A DNA stretch of 64,000 nt from JANMES01 sp038329865 (GCA_038329865.1 JBBQNK010000001.1:156928-220927), one strand, 5' to 3'. Positions 22,264-30,548 are shown, counted from the stretch's first letter. The notes: generated by a model from the letters alone, not told the origin. Numbers and translations are program-made.

Positions 22264-22655
22264 AACCGGTCGCTCGAACTACGTCTGTGCATCGAATGCT
22301 GCGACACACCGATCGCGCGGAATCCCCTGCCGATTCCTGAAAATAAAAATACTTCCCCACTTTTTGATCAAAAAACGATATTTTAGTCCGCGCAATGCGC
22401 GCCGGGCTTGCCGACGGATCGACGCTGCGAGAGTCTATTAGCGCGTCCTTCAGGGGACGCAGTCGGCGATCCGACCGGACAGGCGGGGACGAGTGCATCA
22501 CGTCTTGGCGCTCGCGTCCGATCACTCGCACCCAGGCACACGGCAGGAAAGTATGTCCGATAATCCACGGAAGCGATTAACGCACCGCGACATTTTGGCT
22601 GCTCGCGCGCACGCCGGATGCACGATAATACATCATTCAGGAACGAGGTAGAGTC
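22264..22655. other. Gene-free region, 392 bp, with a 14-bp palindrome
   Basis: Upstream of the glycogen-synthase-like gene. A perfect AT-rich palindrome TTTTTGATCAAAAA occupies 22361-22374 inside a short AT-rich island and could be an operator. The remainder is GC-rich with no open frame of protein character. A GAGGTAG Shine-Dalgarno precedes the ATG at 22656. Confidence 0.4.
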
Positions 22656-24434
22656 ATGCAAACCGTAGTTCACGTTACTCACGAAGCGATCCAGAAAATC
22701 GGCGGCATCGGCGCGGTGCTGCAGGGCCTGCTCACCAGCAAGGCGTACCTGGACAAGATCCACCGCAACATCCTGGTCGGCCCGTTCTGGCCGGGCGAGG
22801 CGACGGGCGATCTGCGCCTCGGCGCCACCGGCGAAGTGCTCTACAGCTCGATCGACAACATCTACCGCACGCCGCTGGCGCAGCGGTTCCGCGAACTCGA
22901 AGACGAGTTCGGCTGCGGCATCATCTACGGCCGCCGCCGCTTCACCGATAAAGAGACCGGCGTGGTCTCCGTTCCTGAAGTGTTGCTCTTTGACGTCAGC
23001 CGATTCAACGAGACAAAAGTCGGCGAGTTTAAATTCGAGCTGTGGAAACGCTTCGGCATCGACAGCAGCCGTTACCAGCACATCTGGGACTATGAGCAGT
23101 ACGTTCGCCTCGCCAAGCCGACGATCGCCGCGCTGCACGCGCTGGGCGCGGCCAGCAGCATCAGCGAGCCGTGCGTGATCATGAGCCACGAGTACATGGG
23201 CATGCCCACGGTGCTGGCGGCCATCATGGAAGGCGACCACACCAACTTCCGCACCATCTTTTACGCCCACGAAGTCGCCACGATGCGCCGCATCGTCGAG
23301 CACAACCCCGGCCACGACACGATGTTCTACAACGCGATGCGCCACGCGATCGCCGCGGGACATTTCGTGGAGGACGTGTTCGGCGATCAGCACGATTTCT
23401 ACAAGCACGCGCTGGTGAAGCAGACGCGCTTCTGCGACGAGATTTTCGGCGTCGGTGATTACGTGCTGAAGGAAATGCGCTTCATGGGCCGTGACTTTTT
23501 AACGGTCGATGCGAGCCTCGCGTACAACGGCGTGCCGCACTGGCCGCTGACGGTCGAAGGAAAGATGGCCAGCCGCAACAAGCTGCGCACTTACGCGAAG
23601 AATCTGCTGAAATTCGAGCCCGATTACGTCTTCACGCACGTAACGCGCCTCGTCCCGAGCAAAGGATTGTGGCGCGACCTGCGCGTGCTCGAGCATCTCG
23701 ACCCGCTGCTCCGCGAACACAACGAGACGGCCGTCCTCTTCATGCTCAGCACCGAAGGCCCCGGCCGGCGGATCGAGGACGTGCGGCGCATGGAAGCCGA
23801 GTACCACTGGCCCGTCGTGCACCGTGAAGGGCACCCCGATCTCTCCGGCGGCGAGGCGGCGTATTACGCCGGCGTGCAGGAATTCAACGCGCAGTGCCGC
23901 AACGTCAAGGTCGTCTTCATCAACCAGTTCGGATTCGACCCCAAAACCTGCGGCAACCGCATGCCGGCCGACATGGAATTCATGGACATCCGCAAAGGCT
24001 CCGACGTGGAGTTCGGCCAGAGCATTTACGAGCCGTTCGGCATCGCCCAGATCGAGCCGATCAGCTTCGGCGGGATTTGCATCTTCACCAACGTGTGCGG
24101 TTGCGCCGGCTTCGTAGAAAAAGCCGCCGGCGGCCAGCCGACGCCTAACGCGATCGTCGCCGACTATACTGAATTGCCCGACCAGTCGATCCGCCCGGAG
24201 CAGATTCTCGCGATCGGCAAGAAAGAGCGCGACGCGATCGAGCACGTGGTGGCCGAGAAAGTCGCACACGCGCTGATCGATCGCCTGCCGCGCAGCCCGC
24301 AGGAATTCGCCGCGTTCCTCAAGCGTGGCCAGGCCCTGGCGAATAACATGAGCTGGGAAGTCGTCGCCCGCGATTACGTGCTGCCTGGCATCGAGCGTGC
24401 GAGCAAGGCGCACCGGCTGGAACAGATCGCTTAA
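22656..24434 (+). CDS. Glycogen/starch synthase-like glycosyltransferase
   Basis: A 592-aa GT-B fold enzyme. The N-terminus VVHVTHEAIQKIGGIGAVLQGL has the KxGG-like sugar-nucleotide loop of glycogen synthases; HEYMGMPTVLAA and FYAHEVATMRR fit the N-domain. The C-domain has TRLVPSKGLWRDLRVLEHL and SIYEPFGIAQIEPISFGGICIFT, which corresponds to the EPxG...E...G motif where the conserved Glu contacts the donor. It probably extends alpha-1,4-glucan from ADP- or UDP-glucose. It differs enough from classical GlgA that I leave the symbol blank. Shares a metabolic theme with the GH15 gene. Confidence 0.8.
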   Translation: MQTVVHVTHEAIQKIGGIGAVLQGLLTSKAYLDKIHRNILVGPFWPGEATGDLRLGATGEVLYSSIDNIYRTPLAQRFRELEDEFGCGIIYGRRRFTDKETGVVSVPEVLLFDVSRFNETKVGEFKFELWKRFGIDSSRYQHIWDYEQYVRLAKPTIAALHALGAASSISEPCVIMSHEYMGMPTVLAAIMEGDHTNFRTIFYAHEVATMRRIVEHNPGHDTMFYNAMRHAIAAGHFVEDVFGDQHDFYKHALVKQTRFCDEIFGVGDYVLKEMRFMGRDFLTVDASLAYNGVPHWPLTVEGKMASRNKLRTYAKNLLKFEPDYVFTHVTRLVPSKGLWRDLRVLEHLDPLLREHNETAVLFMLSTEGPGRRIEDVRRMEAEYHWPVVHREGHPDLSGGEAAYYAGVQEFNAQCRNVKVVFINQFGFDPKTCGNRMPADMEFMDIRKGSDVEFGQSIYEPFGIAQIEPISFGGICIFTNVCGCAGFVEKAAGGQPTPNAIVADYTELPDQSIRPEQILAIGKKERDAIEHVVAEKVAHALIDRLPRSPQEFAAFLKRGQALANNMSWEVVARDYVLPGIERASKAHRLEQIA

Positions 24435-24440
24435 GAAGAT

Positions 24441-24507
24441 TTGCAATTAGCGATTTGCAATTGAAAACACGCGTTTTCGATTACAAATTGCAAATCGAAA
24501 ATTGCAA
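24441..24507. repeat. Imperfect AT-rich inverted repeat
   Basis: Left arm about 24441-24468, right arm about 24471-24507, made of ATTTGCAATT words with a 6-base insertion in the right arm. It starts 7 bp after the glycogen-synthase-like stop and ends 14 bp before the next ATG. Unusually AT-rich for this genome. Confidence 0.8.
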
Positions 24508-24520
24508 CTGGAATGAAGCA

Positions 24521-25045
24521 ATGCCCGAATGGTCAGTCCACATTCTCTTCATCGTGATGCGATGGGCGCATCTGATGGGTTCGACGCTGCTCATTGGCGG
24601 CACGCTCTTTTTTGAATTCGTCGTGCCGCGAGCGATCGACGATCTGAAGATGGAAAGCCAGCTCGGCATTACGGCGCGGCTGCGCTGGGTGTTTCGGCGG
24701 ATCGTGTGGACGTGTGTGATCGTCCTGCCGATCACCGGCGCGTTTTCGCTCATTCGGCAATGGCCGGCGTACGTGTCGGCTGACGGGAAATGGTCGCCGG
24801 CGTTTCCGTGGGCGATCGCCCACATGGCGATCGGGATGGTCGCGGTGATCCTGTCGGTGGCCCTGGTGATCGGGCGCTCGGTGCCTGAAAAATCACGTCA
24901 GTGGATGAAGTTCAACCTCATGATCCTGATGGCGGTGATGTTCATCGCCAGCGCCAGCCGGCACGTACGGCTGTACACCCGCGAAAAAATGCTCCGCGAA
25001 GGGTTGCACCCTCCTACCTCGCCGGTCCCTTACATCAACCCATGA
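24521..25045 (+). CDS. Integral membrane protein, four helices
   Basis: A 174-aa protein with predicted helices at about 7-30, 56-77, 93-116 and 124-145. His residues in helix 1 (RWAHLMGS), helix 3 (AIAHMAIG) and after helix 4 (SRHVRLY) resemble haem- or copper-related CopD/DUF2214-like membrane proteins, but the family is not certain. The ATG at 24521 fits the family start better than the frame from 24455, which runs through the hairpin. Its stop overlaps the arfB start as ATGA, so translation is coupled. Confidence 0.65.
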   Translation: MPEWSVHILFIVMRWAHLMGSTLLIGGTLFFEFVVPRAIDDLKMESQLGITARLRWVFRRIVWTCVIVLPITGAFSLIRQWPAYVSADGKWSPAFPWAIAHMAIGMVAVILSVALVIGRSVPEKSRQWMKFNLMILMAVMFIASASRHVRLYTREKMLREGLHPPTSPVPYINP

Positions 25046-25482
25046 ACGCGGCACTCCCGAGCGGAACCGAACTGGCGCCCGGCGTATTCGCGCCGCCGGA
25101 AGCGATCCGCCTGCAATCCGCCCGCGCGCAAGGCCCCGGCGGGCAGAACGTCAACAAGGTCAACACCCGCATGGAACTGTGGCTGGACCTGGCAAAAATC
25201 ATAGGCCTGCGCGAAACCGCCATCGCGCGACTCGCCAAAATGTCCGGCAAACGCCTAACGCAGGACGGCCTGCTCCACCTCACCTGCGGCGAGCACCGCT
25301 CGCAGGAAACCAACCGCCAGGAACTCTTCGACCGCCTGCGGGTGATGATCCAGACCGCCAGAATCGAGCCCAAGACCCGCCGCAAGACCAAGCCATCGTA
25401 CGGCAGCAAGCAGCGCCGCCTGGAACAAAAAAACCGCCGCAGTGACATCAAGTCAAAGCGGCGGTCGCAAGATCAGGACTAA
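25042..25482 (+). CDS. arfB: Peptidyl-tRNA hydrolase ArfB-type ribosome rescue factor
   Basis: A 146-aa release-factor-like protein. The catalytic GGQ is at residues 33-35 in ARAQGPGGQNVNKV, and the basic C-terminal tail (SKQRRLEQKNRRSDIKSKRR) is the part that enters the empty mRNA channel of stalled ribosomes. There is no stop-codon recognition domain, which separates ArfB from RF1/RF2. The ATG at 25042 overlaps the upstream stop by ATGA. Confidence 0.88.
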   Translation: MNAALPSGTELAPGVFAPPEAIRLQSARAQGPGGQNVNKVNTRMELWLDLAKIIGLRETAIARLAKMSGKRLTQDGLLHLTCGEHRSQETNRQELFDRLRVMIQTARIEPKTRRKTKPSYGSKQRRLEQKNRRSDIKSKRRSQDQD

Positions 25483-25487
25483 GGGTC

Positions 25488-25528
25488 AAGGACTTAGGAC
25501 TAAGTGATTTACTACGTCCTAAGTCCTT
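25488..25528. repeat. Inverted repeat, perfect 13-bp arms, between convergent genes
   Basis: Arms 25488-25500 and 25516-25528 (AAGGACTTAGGAC) are perfectly complementary. It sits 5 bp after arfB and 16 bp after the stop of the leftward acidic gene, so it could serve both transcripts. Extra partial copies of AAGTCCT flank it. Confidence 0.85.
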
Positions 25529-25543
25529 TCGCCCAAGTCCTAC

Positions 25544-25954
25544 TTACTCGTCATCGTCTTCAAATTCTTCGTCGTCGTCATCGTCGTCGAAGTCGTCGTC
25601 GGCTTCTTCGAATTCGTCTTCATCGTCGTCATCGTCTTCGTCGTCATCGTCGTCTTCTTCGTCTTCGTCCTCGTCGAGTTCGTCTTCTTCCTCGTCGATC
25701 TCGGCGTCTTCCTCTTCGGCCTCTTCCGTATCGTCTTCGGCCTCGTCGTCCTCATCGTCTTCGTCGTCGTCGTCACTCTTCTTGACGGGCTTTTTCGCCG
25801 CCGAAGGGTCGAGCAGGCCGTACCGCGCCGCGGCGCCGGCGAGATCATTGCCGCGAGCACTACCGCGATCGTTCCCGATGAGCGGGCCGTCCGTGATCGC
25901 TAGGAGCGACGGGTCGAGATCGCATTTGATTTCCAATTCAGGTGTAGCCGTCAT
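25544..25954 (-). CDS. Protein with a long, almost pure Asp/Glu tail
   Basis: A 136-aa product. Residues 1-59 look like a normal small domain (ELEIKCDLDPSLLAITDG, then GLLDPSAAKKPVKK); residues 60-136 are nearly all Asp and Glu with a few Phe, Ala and Lys. A strong Shine-Dalgarno (GGGAAGG) precedes the ATG at 25954, which supports translation. Acidic tails of this sort occur in DNA mimics, histone-chaperone-like and RNA polymerase delta-like proteins; none can be assigned. The coding DNA is a GAN trinucleotide repeat tract and may vary in length between strains. Confidence 0.7.
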   Translation of the reverse strand: MTATPELEIKCDLDPSLLAITDGPLIGNDRGSARGNDLAGAAARYGLLDPSAAKKPVKKSDDDDEDDEDDEAEDDTEEAEEEDAEIDEEEDELDEDEDEEDDDDDEDDDDDEDEFEEADDDFDDDDDDEEFEDDDE

Positions 25955-26161
25955 GGTTTCCTTCCCAGAAGTTTACTGCTCGATCCAGCCCTTGCACCCA
26001 CTTCGCTTGGCGCCGGATCGAGGCGAAGTCGCGGTATTGAAGCGATACCCACCGCACGCGTCAAGGGGAAAAAACCGGTATTGGTCAGTTTGATTTGCAT
26101 GCCGCGAGCGCGGCAGCGTGCGAAGCGGTCGATCAGAAATAAAAAGTCGCCGCTCTAATCA

Positions 26162-28552
26162 TCAATCGATTTTCATTTTTCGCAATCGCAGTGCATTGCC
26201 GAGCACGGTCACGTCCGACAGCGCCATCGCCGCCGCCGCAATCAATGGGGTGAGATGGCCCGTCGCCGCGAGCGGAATCGCGACCACATTATAGATAACC
26301 GCGAAGAAAAGATTCTGCCGGATGACGCGCATCGTCGCGCGCGAAAGCCCGATGGCCGTCGCGATGCCGTGCAGGCTGCCGCTGACGATCACGATGTCGC
26401 CGGTCTCTTTGGCGATATCCGACCCCGAGCCGATCGCGATGCCGAGATTGGCCTGCGCCAGCGCCGGGGCGTCGTTGATTCCGTCGCCGACCATCGCGAC
26501 GCTGCGACCGCTCGCCTGCAGTTGGCGGATGACGTCCGCTTTCCCCGTCGGCAAAACGCCGGCGTGGATCTGGTCAATGCCGACTTCCTTCCCGACCGCC
26601 TCCGCCGCCGCCGCGTGATCGCCGGTGAGCAGCACGGTGCGCAGCCCACGCTGCTGCAGCGATTTCACCGCCGCAACGGAATCGGGCTTGATCGTGTCGG
26701 TCAGGCTGATCACGCCGAGGGGAACGATCATATCGTTCTGCAGTTCGGCGATATGAACGAGCGTCTGCTTCGTTGACTGTTCCTCGTCGATCGCGCCCAG
26801 CACCGCGCGCCGACCGATGCCGCGGTGTTTCTCAATCAATCGCGCGTTACCGACGAGCAGGGTTCGGCCGTCGACATTGGCGATCGCGCCGAAGCCCGGA
26901 TCGGAGTTGAATCGCTCCGGATTCGGCAGCGAAATCCCGCGCGTGCCGGCGAATTCGACGATCGCCTTGGCCAGCGGGTGCTCGCTGAATTTCTCAACAC
27001 CGCCGGCCAATCGCAGCAATTCGTCCTCAGCCATGCCGTCGTTCGGCTGCACGCGATTCACCTGCGGCCGGCCGAGCGTGACGGTGCCGGTCTTGTCGAG
27101 CACGATGGTATCGATGTGCTCGGCCTTTTGCAGAGCGTCGATGTCGCGGAGCAGAATACCGCGCTTAGCCCCGCGCCCGGTGCCGACCATCAGCGCCGCC
27201 GGGATCGCCAGGCCGAGGGCGCACGGGCAGGCGATGATCAGCACGCTGCAGACGGCGTTGGCGAGCTCGGTCCACATCGCCTCGCGCGCCATGCCCGTGG
27301 AAACGCCGTACGCGTACCAGGCGATGCCGGTTACGAGCGCGATGACCAGCACCGTCGGCACGAACACCGCGGAGATTTTATCTGCGAGCTTCTGCACCGG
27401 CGGCTTGCTGCTCTGCGCAGTCTCCACGAGTTTCACGATCTGCGCCAGCGCCGTTTCCGATCCGATCTGCGTCACGCGAATTCTCAGCGCGCCTTCCCGA
27501 TTAAGCGTGCCGCCGATGACTTTCTCGCCATGGGTTCGCGTCACGGGCAGCGGCTCGCCGGTGATCATCGATTCATCGATCGCGCTGGCGCCGTGCACGA
27601 TCACGCCGTCGGTCGGAATGCGCTCGCCGGGTCGGACGATGACTTCATCGAGCTTGACGAGATCGGCCACGGGGACTTCGACGAGATGCAGTTCTTTTTC
27701 GGAATTGGTGTCGACCGGCGCGCGGCCTGTCGGTCCGTTCACGACGCCCACCGCAACGAATTGGCTCGGCGCCGCGGGTTTGAACTCAATTCGCCTCGCC
27801 GTCGCGGGTGTGAGATCGAGCAGATCGCGGATCGCGCTGCCGGCGGATTGGCGGGCGCGGGCCTCGAGCCAGTGGCCGAGGCTGATCAACGCGAGCAGCC
27901 CGGTGGCTTCCATGAAAAACAGCCGGCCCCCATTCGGGGGCGTCCAGAGTCCAACGTATCCACCGACCAGCAGCGCGAGGCTGTAGAAATACGCAACACT
28001 GGCGCCCATCGCGATCAACACGTCCATGTTCGTCGTACTTCGGCGAAGGGCGGAGAAAGCGCTGCGGTAAAACTTCCCGCCAACGTAGACGATCGCGAGC
28101 GTGGACGTGATCAGCGCGATCAGCGTCATCGAATCCTGCTGGGCGGGCATCATCGCGTGGTGTGCGTCGCCGAAAATCTCGCGCAGCCAGTGGGCGGCTT
28201 CGAGTGGCAGCCAGAGGATCACGCCGACCGTCGCCCGGCGGAACCAGGCGGTAGCCTCGCGGGTTTGCCGCTTCAGCCGCTCCTGCTCGGCGGCGGGGCC
28301 GGCGTTGCTGAGCTCGGGCTGGGTGGGATACCCCGATTGACTGACAGCCTCGGCGAGAGATTGCGGGTTGGTCGCGCCGGGATCGAATTTCACAGTGGCC
28401 CGCCCGCGCGCCAAGTTCACTTCAGCAGCGACCACGCCGTCGACCGACTTCAGCGCCTTCTCGACGTGGGCAACGCAGCTGGCGCAGTCCATGCCGGTGA
28501 CGTTGAGCGCGGTGTCGGTGATGGTGGCGGTGTCGGTGTCGGTGTCGGTCAT
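26162..28552 (-). CDS. copA: Copper-translocating P1B-type ATPase
   Basis: A 796-aa exporter that pumps Cu(I) out of the cytoplasm. Seen in order: one HMA domain (GMDCASC, about residues 20-26), the membrane helices, the TGE actuator (SMITGEPLPV), the ion-binding CPC in the membrane (IIACPCALG), the phosphorylated Asp in DKTGTVT, the HP locus (SEHPLAKAI), and GDGINDAPAL. The ATG at 28552 begins MTDTDTDT, encoded by an 8-12 bp direct repeat that also provides alternative lengths; frames further up run into a hairpin. It follows csoR and copZ on the same strand. Confidence 0.95.
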   Translation of the reverse strand: MTDTDTDTATITDTALNVTGMDCASCVAHVEKALKSVDGVVAAEVNLARGRATVKFDPGATNPQSLAEAVSQSGYPTQPELSNAGPAAEQERLKRQTREATAWFRRATVGVILWLPLEAAHWLREIFGDAHHAMMPAQQDSMTLIALITSTLAIVYVGGKFYRSAFSALRRSTTNMDVLIAMGASVAYFYSLALLVGGYVGLWTPPNGGRLFFMEATGLLALISLGHWLEARARQSAGSAIRDLLDLTPATARRIEFKPAAPSQFVAVGVVNGPTGRAPVDTNSEKELHLVEVPVADLVKLDEVIVRPGERIPTDGVIVHGASAIDESMITGEPLPVTRTHGEKVIGGTLNREGALRIRVTQIGSETALAQIVKLVETAQSSKPPVQKLADKISAVFVPTVLVIALVTGIAWYAYGVSTGMAREAMWTELANAVCSVLIIACPCALGLAIPAALMVGTGRGAKRGILLRDIDALQKAEHIDTIVLDKTGTVTLGRPQVNRVQPNDGMAEDELLRLAGGVEKFSEHPLAKAIVEFAGTRGISLPNPERFNSDPGFGAIANVDGRTLLVGNARLIEKHRGIGRRAVLGAIDEEQSTKQTLVHIAELQNDMIVPLGVISLTDTIKPDSVAAVKSLQQRGLRTVLLTGDHAAAAEAVGKEVGIDQIHAGVLPTGKADVIRQLQASGRSVAMVGDGINDAPALAQANLGIAIGSGSDIAKETGDIVIVSGSLHGIATAIGLSRATMRVIRQNLFFAVIYNVVAIPLAATGHLTPLIAAAAMALSDVTVLGNALRLRKMKID

Positions 28553-28581
28553 GGGTTCAGCTTTCTCAGTCGGACTTCTTC

Positions 28582-28651
28582 GTTTAGCCGCCCCGCGTGC
28601 GGGGCGCGTCGGCGTCGCGAGAAGCGCGCCCCGCACGCGGGGCGGCTAAAC
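28582..28651. repeat. Perfect 27-bp inverted repeat, family D, between copZ and copA
   Basis: Arms 28582-28608 and 28625-28651 are perfectly complementary around a 16-base loop; each arm contains CCCCGCGTGCGGGG. It lies 16 bp after copZ and 29 bp before copA, inside a probable operon. Confidence 0.95.
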
Positions 28652-28667
28652 AAGACGAGCGCATTCA

Positions 28668-28907
28668 CTACGATTTCGTCGCGGGTTTCGCCGGGTATCC
28701 CGCCTTGCTCACGGCATCGGCCAACTCCTGTGGGTTGGTCGATTTCGGATCGAACTTTACCACGGCCTGCCCGGTCTTGAGATCGACCTGCGTCGACTCA
28801 ACGCCCGGCACGGCCCGGATGGCCTTGTCCACCCTGCCTACGCAGTTGTTGCAGTGCATTCCCGTAATCAGCAGGCCCGCTTCGGTCAGATCTGATGCTG
28901 CGCTCAT
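28668..28907 (-). CDS. copZ: CopZ-like copper chaperone (HMA domain)
   Basis: A 79-aa heavy-metal-associated domain. The metal site is GMHCNNC near residue 17-23, followed by the usual alternation (VDKAIRAVPGVESTQVDLKTG, then AVVKFDPKSTNPQELADAVSKAGY). It should carry Cu(I) to CopA or deliver it to CsoR. The ATG at 28907 has a strong GAAGGAG site, so the earlier ATG at 28937 is not needed. Flanked on both sides by long hairpins. Confidence 0.88.
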   Translation of the reverse strand: MSAASDLTEAGLLITGMHCNNCVGRVDKAIRAVPGVESTQVDLKTGQAVVKFDPKSTNPQELADAVSKAGYPAKPATKS

Positions 28908-28938
28908 GTTGCTCTCCTTCAAAGGATTTTTTTCCATT

Positions 28939-28994
28939 CACGCCGGTCGCTGTGCGACCGGATTCCGGAATCCAGCCGCACAGCGACCTGCGTG
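28939..28994. repeat. 56-bp near-perfect palindrome, family E, between csoR and copZ
   Basis: Arms 28939-28966 and 28967-28994 pair over 28 bp with 3 mismatches and no loop; the left arm holds CGGTCGCTGTGCGACCG, itself a palindrome. It starts 27 bp after the csoR stop. A second copy with the same left arm is at 30179-30234. Confidence 0.9.
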
Positions 28995-29021
28995 TAAGAC
29001 TTCCGCGCTTTCGCGCGCCCG

Positions 29022-29309
29022 TCACTTCAAAAACCGCGACAGCGTCAGGCGCATTTCGTCGACGAGCTGCTGCTGGGTTTTGAATTTAGTTTCGGCATGG
29101 CTGTGCGGGCCGTTGTGGTCGGCGACGCAGTGTTCCATGTGGTCGGTCAGCAGCTGCACGCCGAGTGCGTCCAGCGCCGACCGGACGGCCGCGAGCTGCG
29201 TAAGCACGTCGACGCAGTAGCGGTCGTCGTCGACCATCTTCTGCAGCCCGGCGACTTGCCCGGCGATGCGCTTGAGGCGGTTTTTCACTTTGAGTCGCGC
29301 GTCGGTCAT
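29022..29309 (-). CDS. csoR: Copper-sensing repressor CsoR
   Basis: A 95-aa all-helical repressor of the CsoR/RcnR family. The Cu(I) ligand triad is visible as Cys32, His57 and Cys61 (YCVDVLTQ, then DHMEHC), with the spacing of known CsoRs. In the apo form it should bind the operator overlapping its own promoter (29322-29338) and release it when copper rises, controlling csoR-copZ-copA. Start ATG at 29309. Confidence 0.92.
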   Translation of the reverse strand: MTDARLKVKNRLKRIAGQVAGLQKMVDDDRYCVDVLTQLAAVRSALDALGVQLLTDHMEHCVADHNGPHSHAETKFKTQQQLVDEMRLTLSRFLK

Positions 29310-29318
29310 AACGCCCCA

Positions 29319-29346
29319 ATTATACCCCCAGGGGGTATGGAGTCAA
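29319..29346 (-). promoter_or_regulatory. csoR promoter, -35 and -10 boxes
   Basis: On the minus strand TTGACT (29341-29346) and TATAAT (29319-29324) are separated by 16 bp, close to the sigma-70 consensus. The operator fills the spacer. It lies just upstream of the csoR ATG, giving a very short leader. Confidence 0.8.
29322..29338 (-). promoter_or_regulatory. CsoR operator
   Basis: Perfect palindrome ATACCCCC-A-GGGGGTAT, 17 bp, centred at 29330. The G-tract/C-tract layout matches known CsoR sites. It occupies the promoter spacer and overlaps the -10 box, so bound repressor would block polymerase. Confidence 0.82.
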
Positions 29347-29369
29347 CCGTGAAGCGGAAATGGAGTCCG

Positions 29370-29439
29370 CCGTTTAGCCGTCGCGGCCACGCGACGAGGG
29401 ATCGGCGACCGCCATCGCGTGGCCGCGACGGCTAAACGG
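29370..29439. repeat. Perfect 25-bp inverted repeat, family D variant
   Basis: Arms 29370-29394 and 29415-29439 are perfectly complementary; they share the CGTTTAGCCG start with family D but carry TCGCGGCCACGCGA instead of the CCCCGCG core. Lies 24 bp upstream of the csoR -35 box and 58 bp after the stop of the TRASH-like gene. Confidence 0.92.
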
Positions 29440-29496
29440 GGCATTTTTTGTAACTGGGGGCGTTTTCGGGGTTCGACGGTGTGGAAACGGGCAACT

Positions 29497-29778
29497 CTAC
29501 GGCAGGTTGCCAATGTACTTTTCGGGGTTCTTTTTGAAATCGGCCTTGCAGTCTGCGCAGCAGAATCCGATCCATTGGCCGTTGTAAAAGATCAACTCGC
29601 GGTCATCGACGGGGTTCTTGGTTTCGACAATGCACATGTCGTTGACCGGCTTGGTGGTGGGCCCGGAGGCCTTGGTGGTCGGGCCGGTGGTGGGCGATTT
29701 CATGTCGTGCTCGTGGGCGTAAGCGGCCCCGCTTAAAAGCGCGGCGGCACAGGCGATCGACAGGATCATTCGCGTCAT
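29497..29778 (-). CDS. Exported TRASH/YHS-like metal-binding protein
   Basis: A 93-aa product. Residues 1-21 are a signal peptide (SIACAAALLSGAAYA). A His-containing start (HEHD) and Thr/Pro linker lead to a small domain with MCIVETKNPVDD and FCCADCKADFKKNPEKYI, the Cys pattern of TRASH/YHS metal-binding domains. Its place next to csoR suggests periplasmic copper binding. A hairpin and the csoR promoter separate it from the cop genes, so it is probably a separate unit with the ferredoxin upstream. Confidence 0.75.
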   Translation of the reverse strand: MTRMILSIACAAALLSGAAYAHEHDMKSPTTGPTTKASGPTTKPVNDMCIVETKNPVDDRELIFYNGQWIGFCCADCKADFKKNPEKYIGNLP

Positions 29779-29785
29779 GCTCGGC

Positions 29786-30046
29786 TCATTTCTTGAAATA
29801 TTCGGCGTTTTTCTCGATGAAACTCGCCCACTCGGCCGGCAGGTCTTCCAGCGGGAAAATGGCGGTCACCGGGCACTCGTCCACGCACAGGCCGCAGTCG
29901 ATGCAAGTGTCCGGGTCGATGTACAACTGGTCGGCCGCTTCAAAGCCGGCGGCGTCCTTGGTCGGGTGGATGCAGTCGACAGGGCAGACGGCGACGCATG
30001 CGGTGTCTTTCGTGCCGATGCACGGCTGGGCGATCACGTGGGCCAT
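29786..30046 (-). CDS. Ferredoxin, 7Fe type
   Basis: An 86-aa electron carrier with two cluster motifs: PCIGTKDTACVAVCPVDC (Cys9, 17, 21, 25), the wide C-x7-C spacing seen in 3Fe-4S/4Fe-4S ferredoxins, and CIDCGLCVDECPV for a 4Fe-4S cluster. This pattern matches FdxA-type ferredoxins. The C-terminal helix (EWASFIEKNAEYFKK) is also typical. It lies 7 bp upstream of the TRASH-like gene. Confidence 0.88.
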   Translation of the reverse strand: MAHVIAQPCIGTKDTACVAVCPVDCIHPTKDAAGFEAADQLYIDPDTCIDCGLCVDECPVTAIFPLEDLPAEWASFIEKNAEYFKK

Positions 30047-30178
30047 AGACTAAAGCTCCTCAATTAGCTGAAGGCGATTATAGAGGCTTTTCGTCCGCCG
30101 GGGCAACACTGGAATCGGCATTTTGTACGGTCCGATAGTGGGCAAAATAGGAAAGATGATTGCTTCCCAATTCATCCC

Positions 30179-30234
30179 CACGCCGGTCGCTGTGCGACCG
30201 GATTCCGGAATCCGGCCGCATAGCAACCGGCGTG
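30179..30234. repeat. 56-bp near-perfect palindrome, family E, in a divergent promoter region
   Basis: Arms 30179-30206 and 30207-30234 pair over 28 bp with 3 mismatches. The left arm is identical to that at 28939. It lies between divergent genes (ferredoxin at 30046, small acidic gene at 30321), so it is not at a 3' end, unlike most elements here. Confidence 0.9.
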
Positions 30235-30320
30235 ATCTCTCTGAACCCTCATTTTCTATGGTGTATTCGCTCGATCTTCCGATATCCTTACTACCTTCAC
30301 TTCTCGAGGGAGAAACCAAC

Positions 30321-30539
30321 ATGCAGGACGTAGAAATCGAAAGCTTGCTCGAAGACGCCGGCTACGCATTCAACACCACCACCGGCCGCTACGATGTCAT
30401 CGCCGCCACCGGCGACGACGACGCCGAGGGGTACGACCAGGGCTCGGAAGAGGTCGCCGATATTCTCGAGATCCCGCTGGAAGACCTGCAGCGCTGGGAA
30501 GAAGAGCAGCGCGAGGCGAACGACTCCACCGGCGACTAA
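30321..30539 (+). CDS. Small acidic hypothetical protein, 72 aa
   Basis: The ATG at 30321 has a GAGGGAG Shine-Dalgarno 9 bp upstream; the longer frame from 30123 runs through the palindrome and is discarded. The protein is acidic and soluble (VEIESLLEDAGYAF, then EEVADILEIPLEDLQRWEEEQ). I recognise no family. The gene converges on the exostosin-like gene with 9 bp between stops. Confidence 0.6.
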   Translation: MQDVEIESLLEDAGYAFNTTTGRYDVIAATGDDDAEGYDQGSEEVADILEIPLEDLQRWEEEQREANDSTGD

Positions 30540-30548
30540 TCGGCCGAG

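Noticed and set aside
24455..24520. Extension of the membrane protein upstream of 24521
   Set aside because: The added codons come from the AT-rich inverted repeat and do not resemble a protein start.
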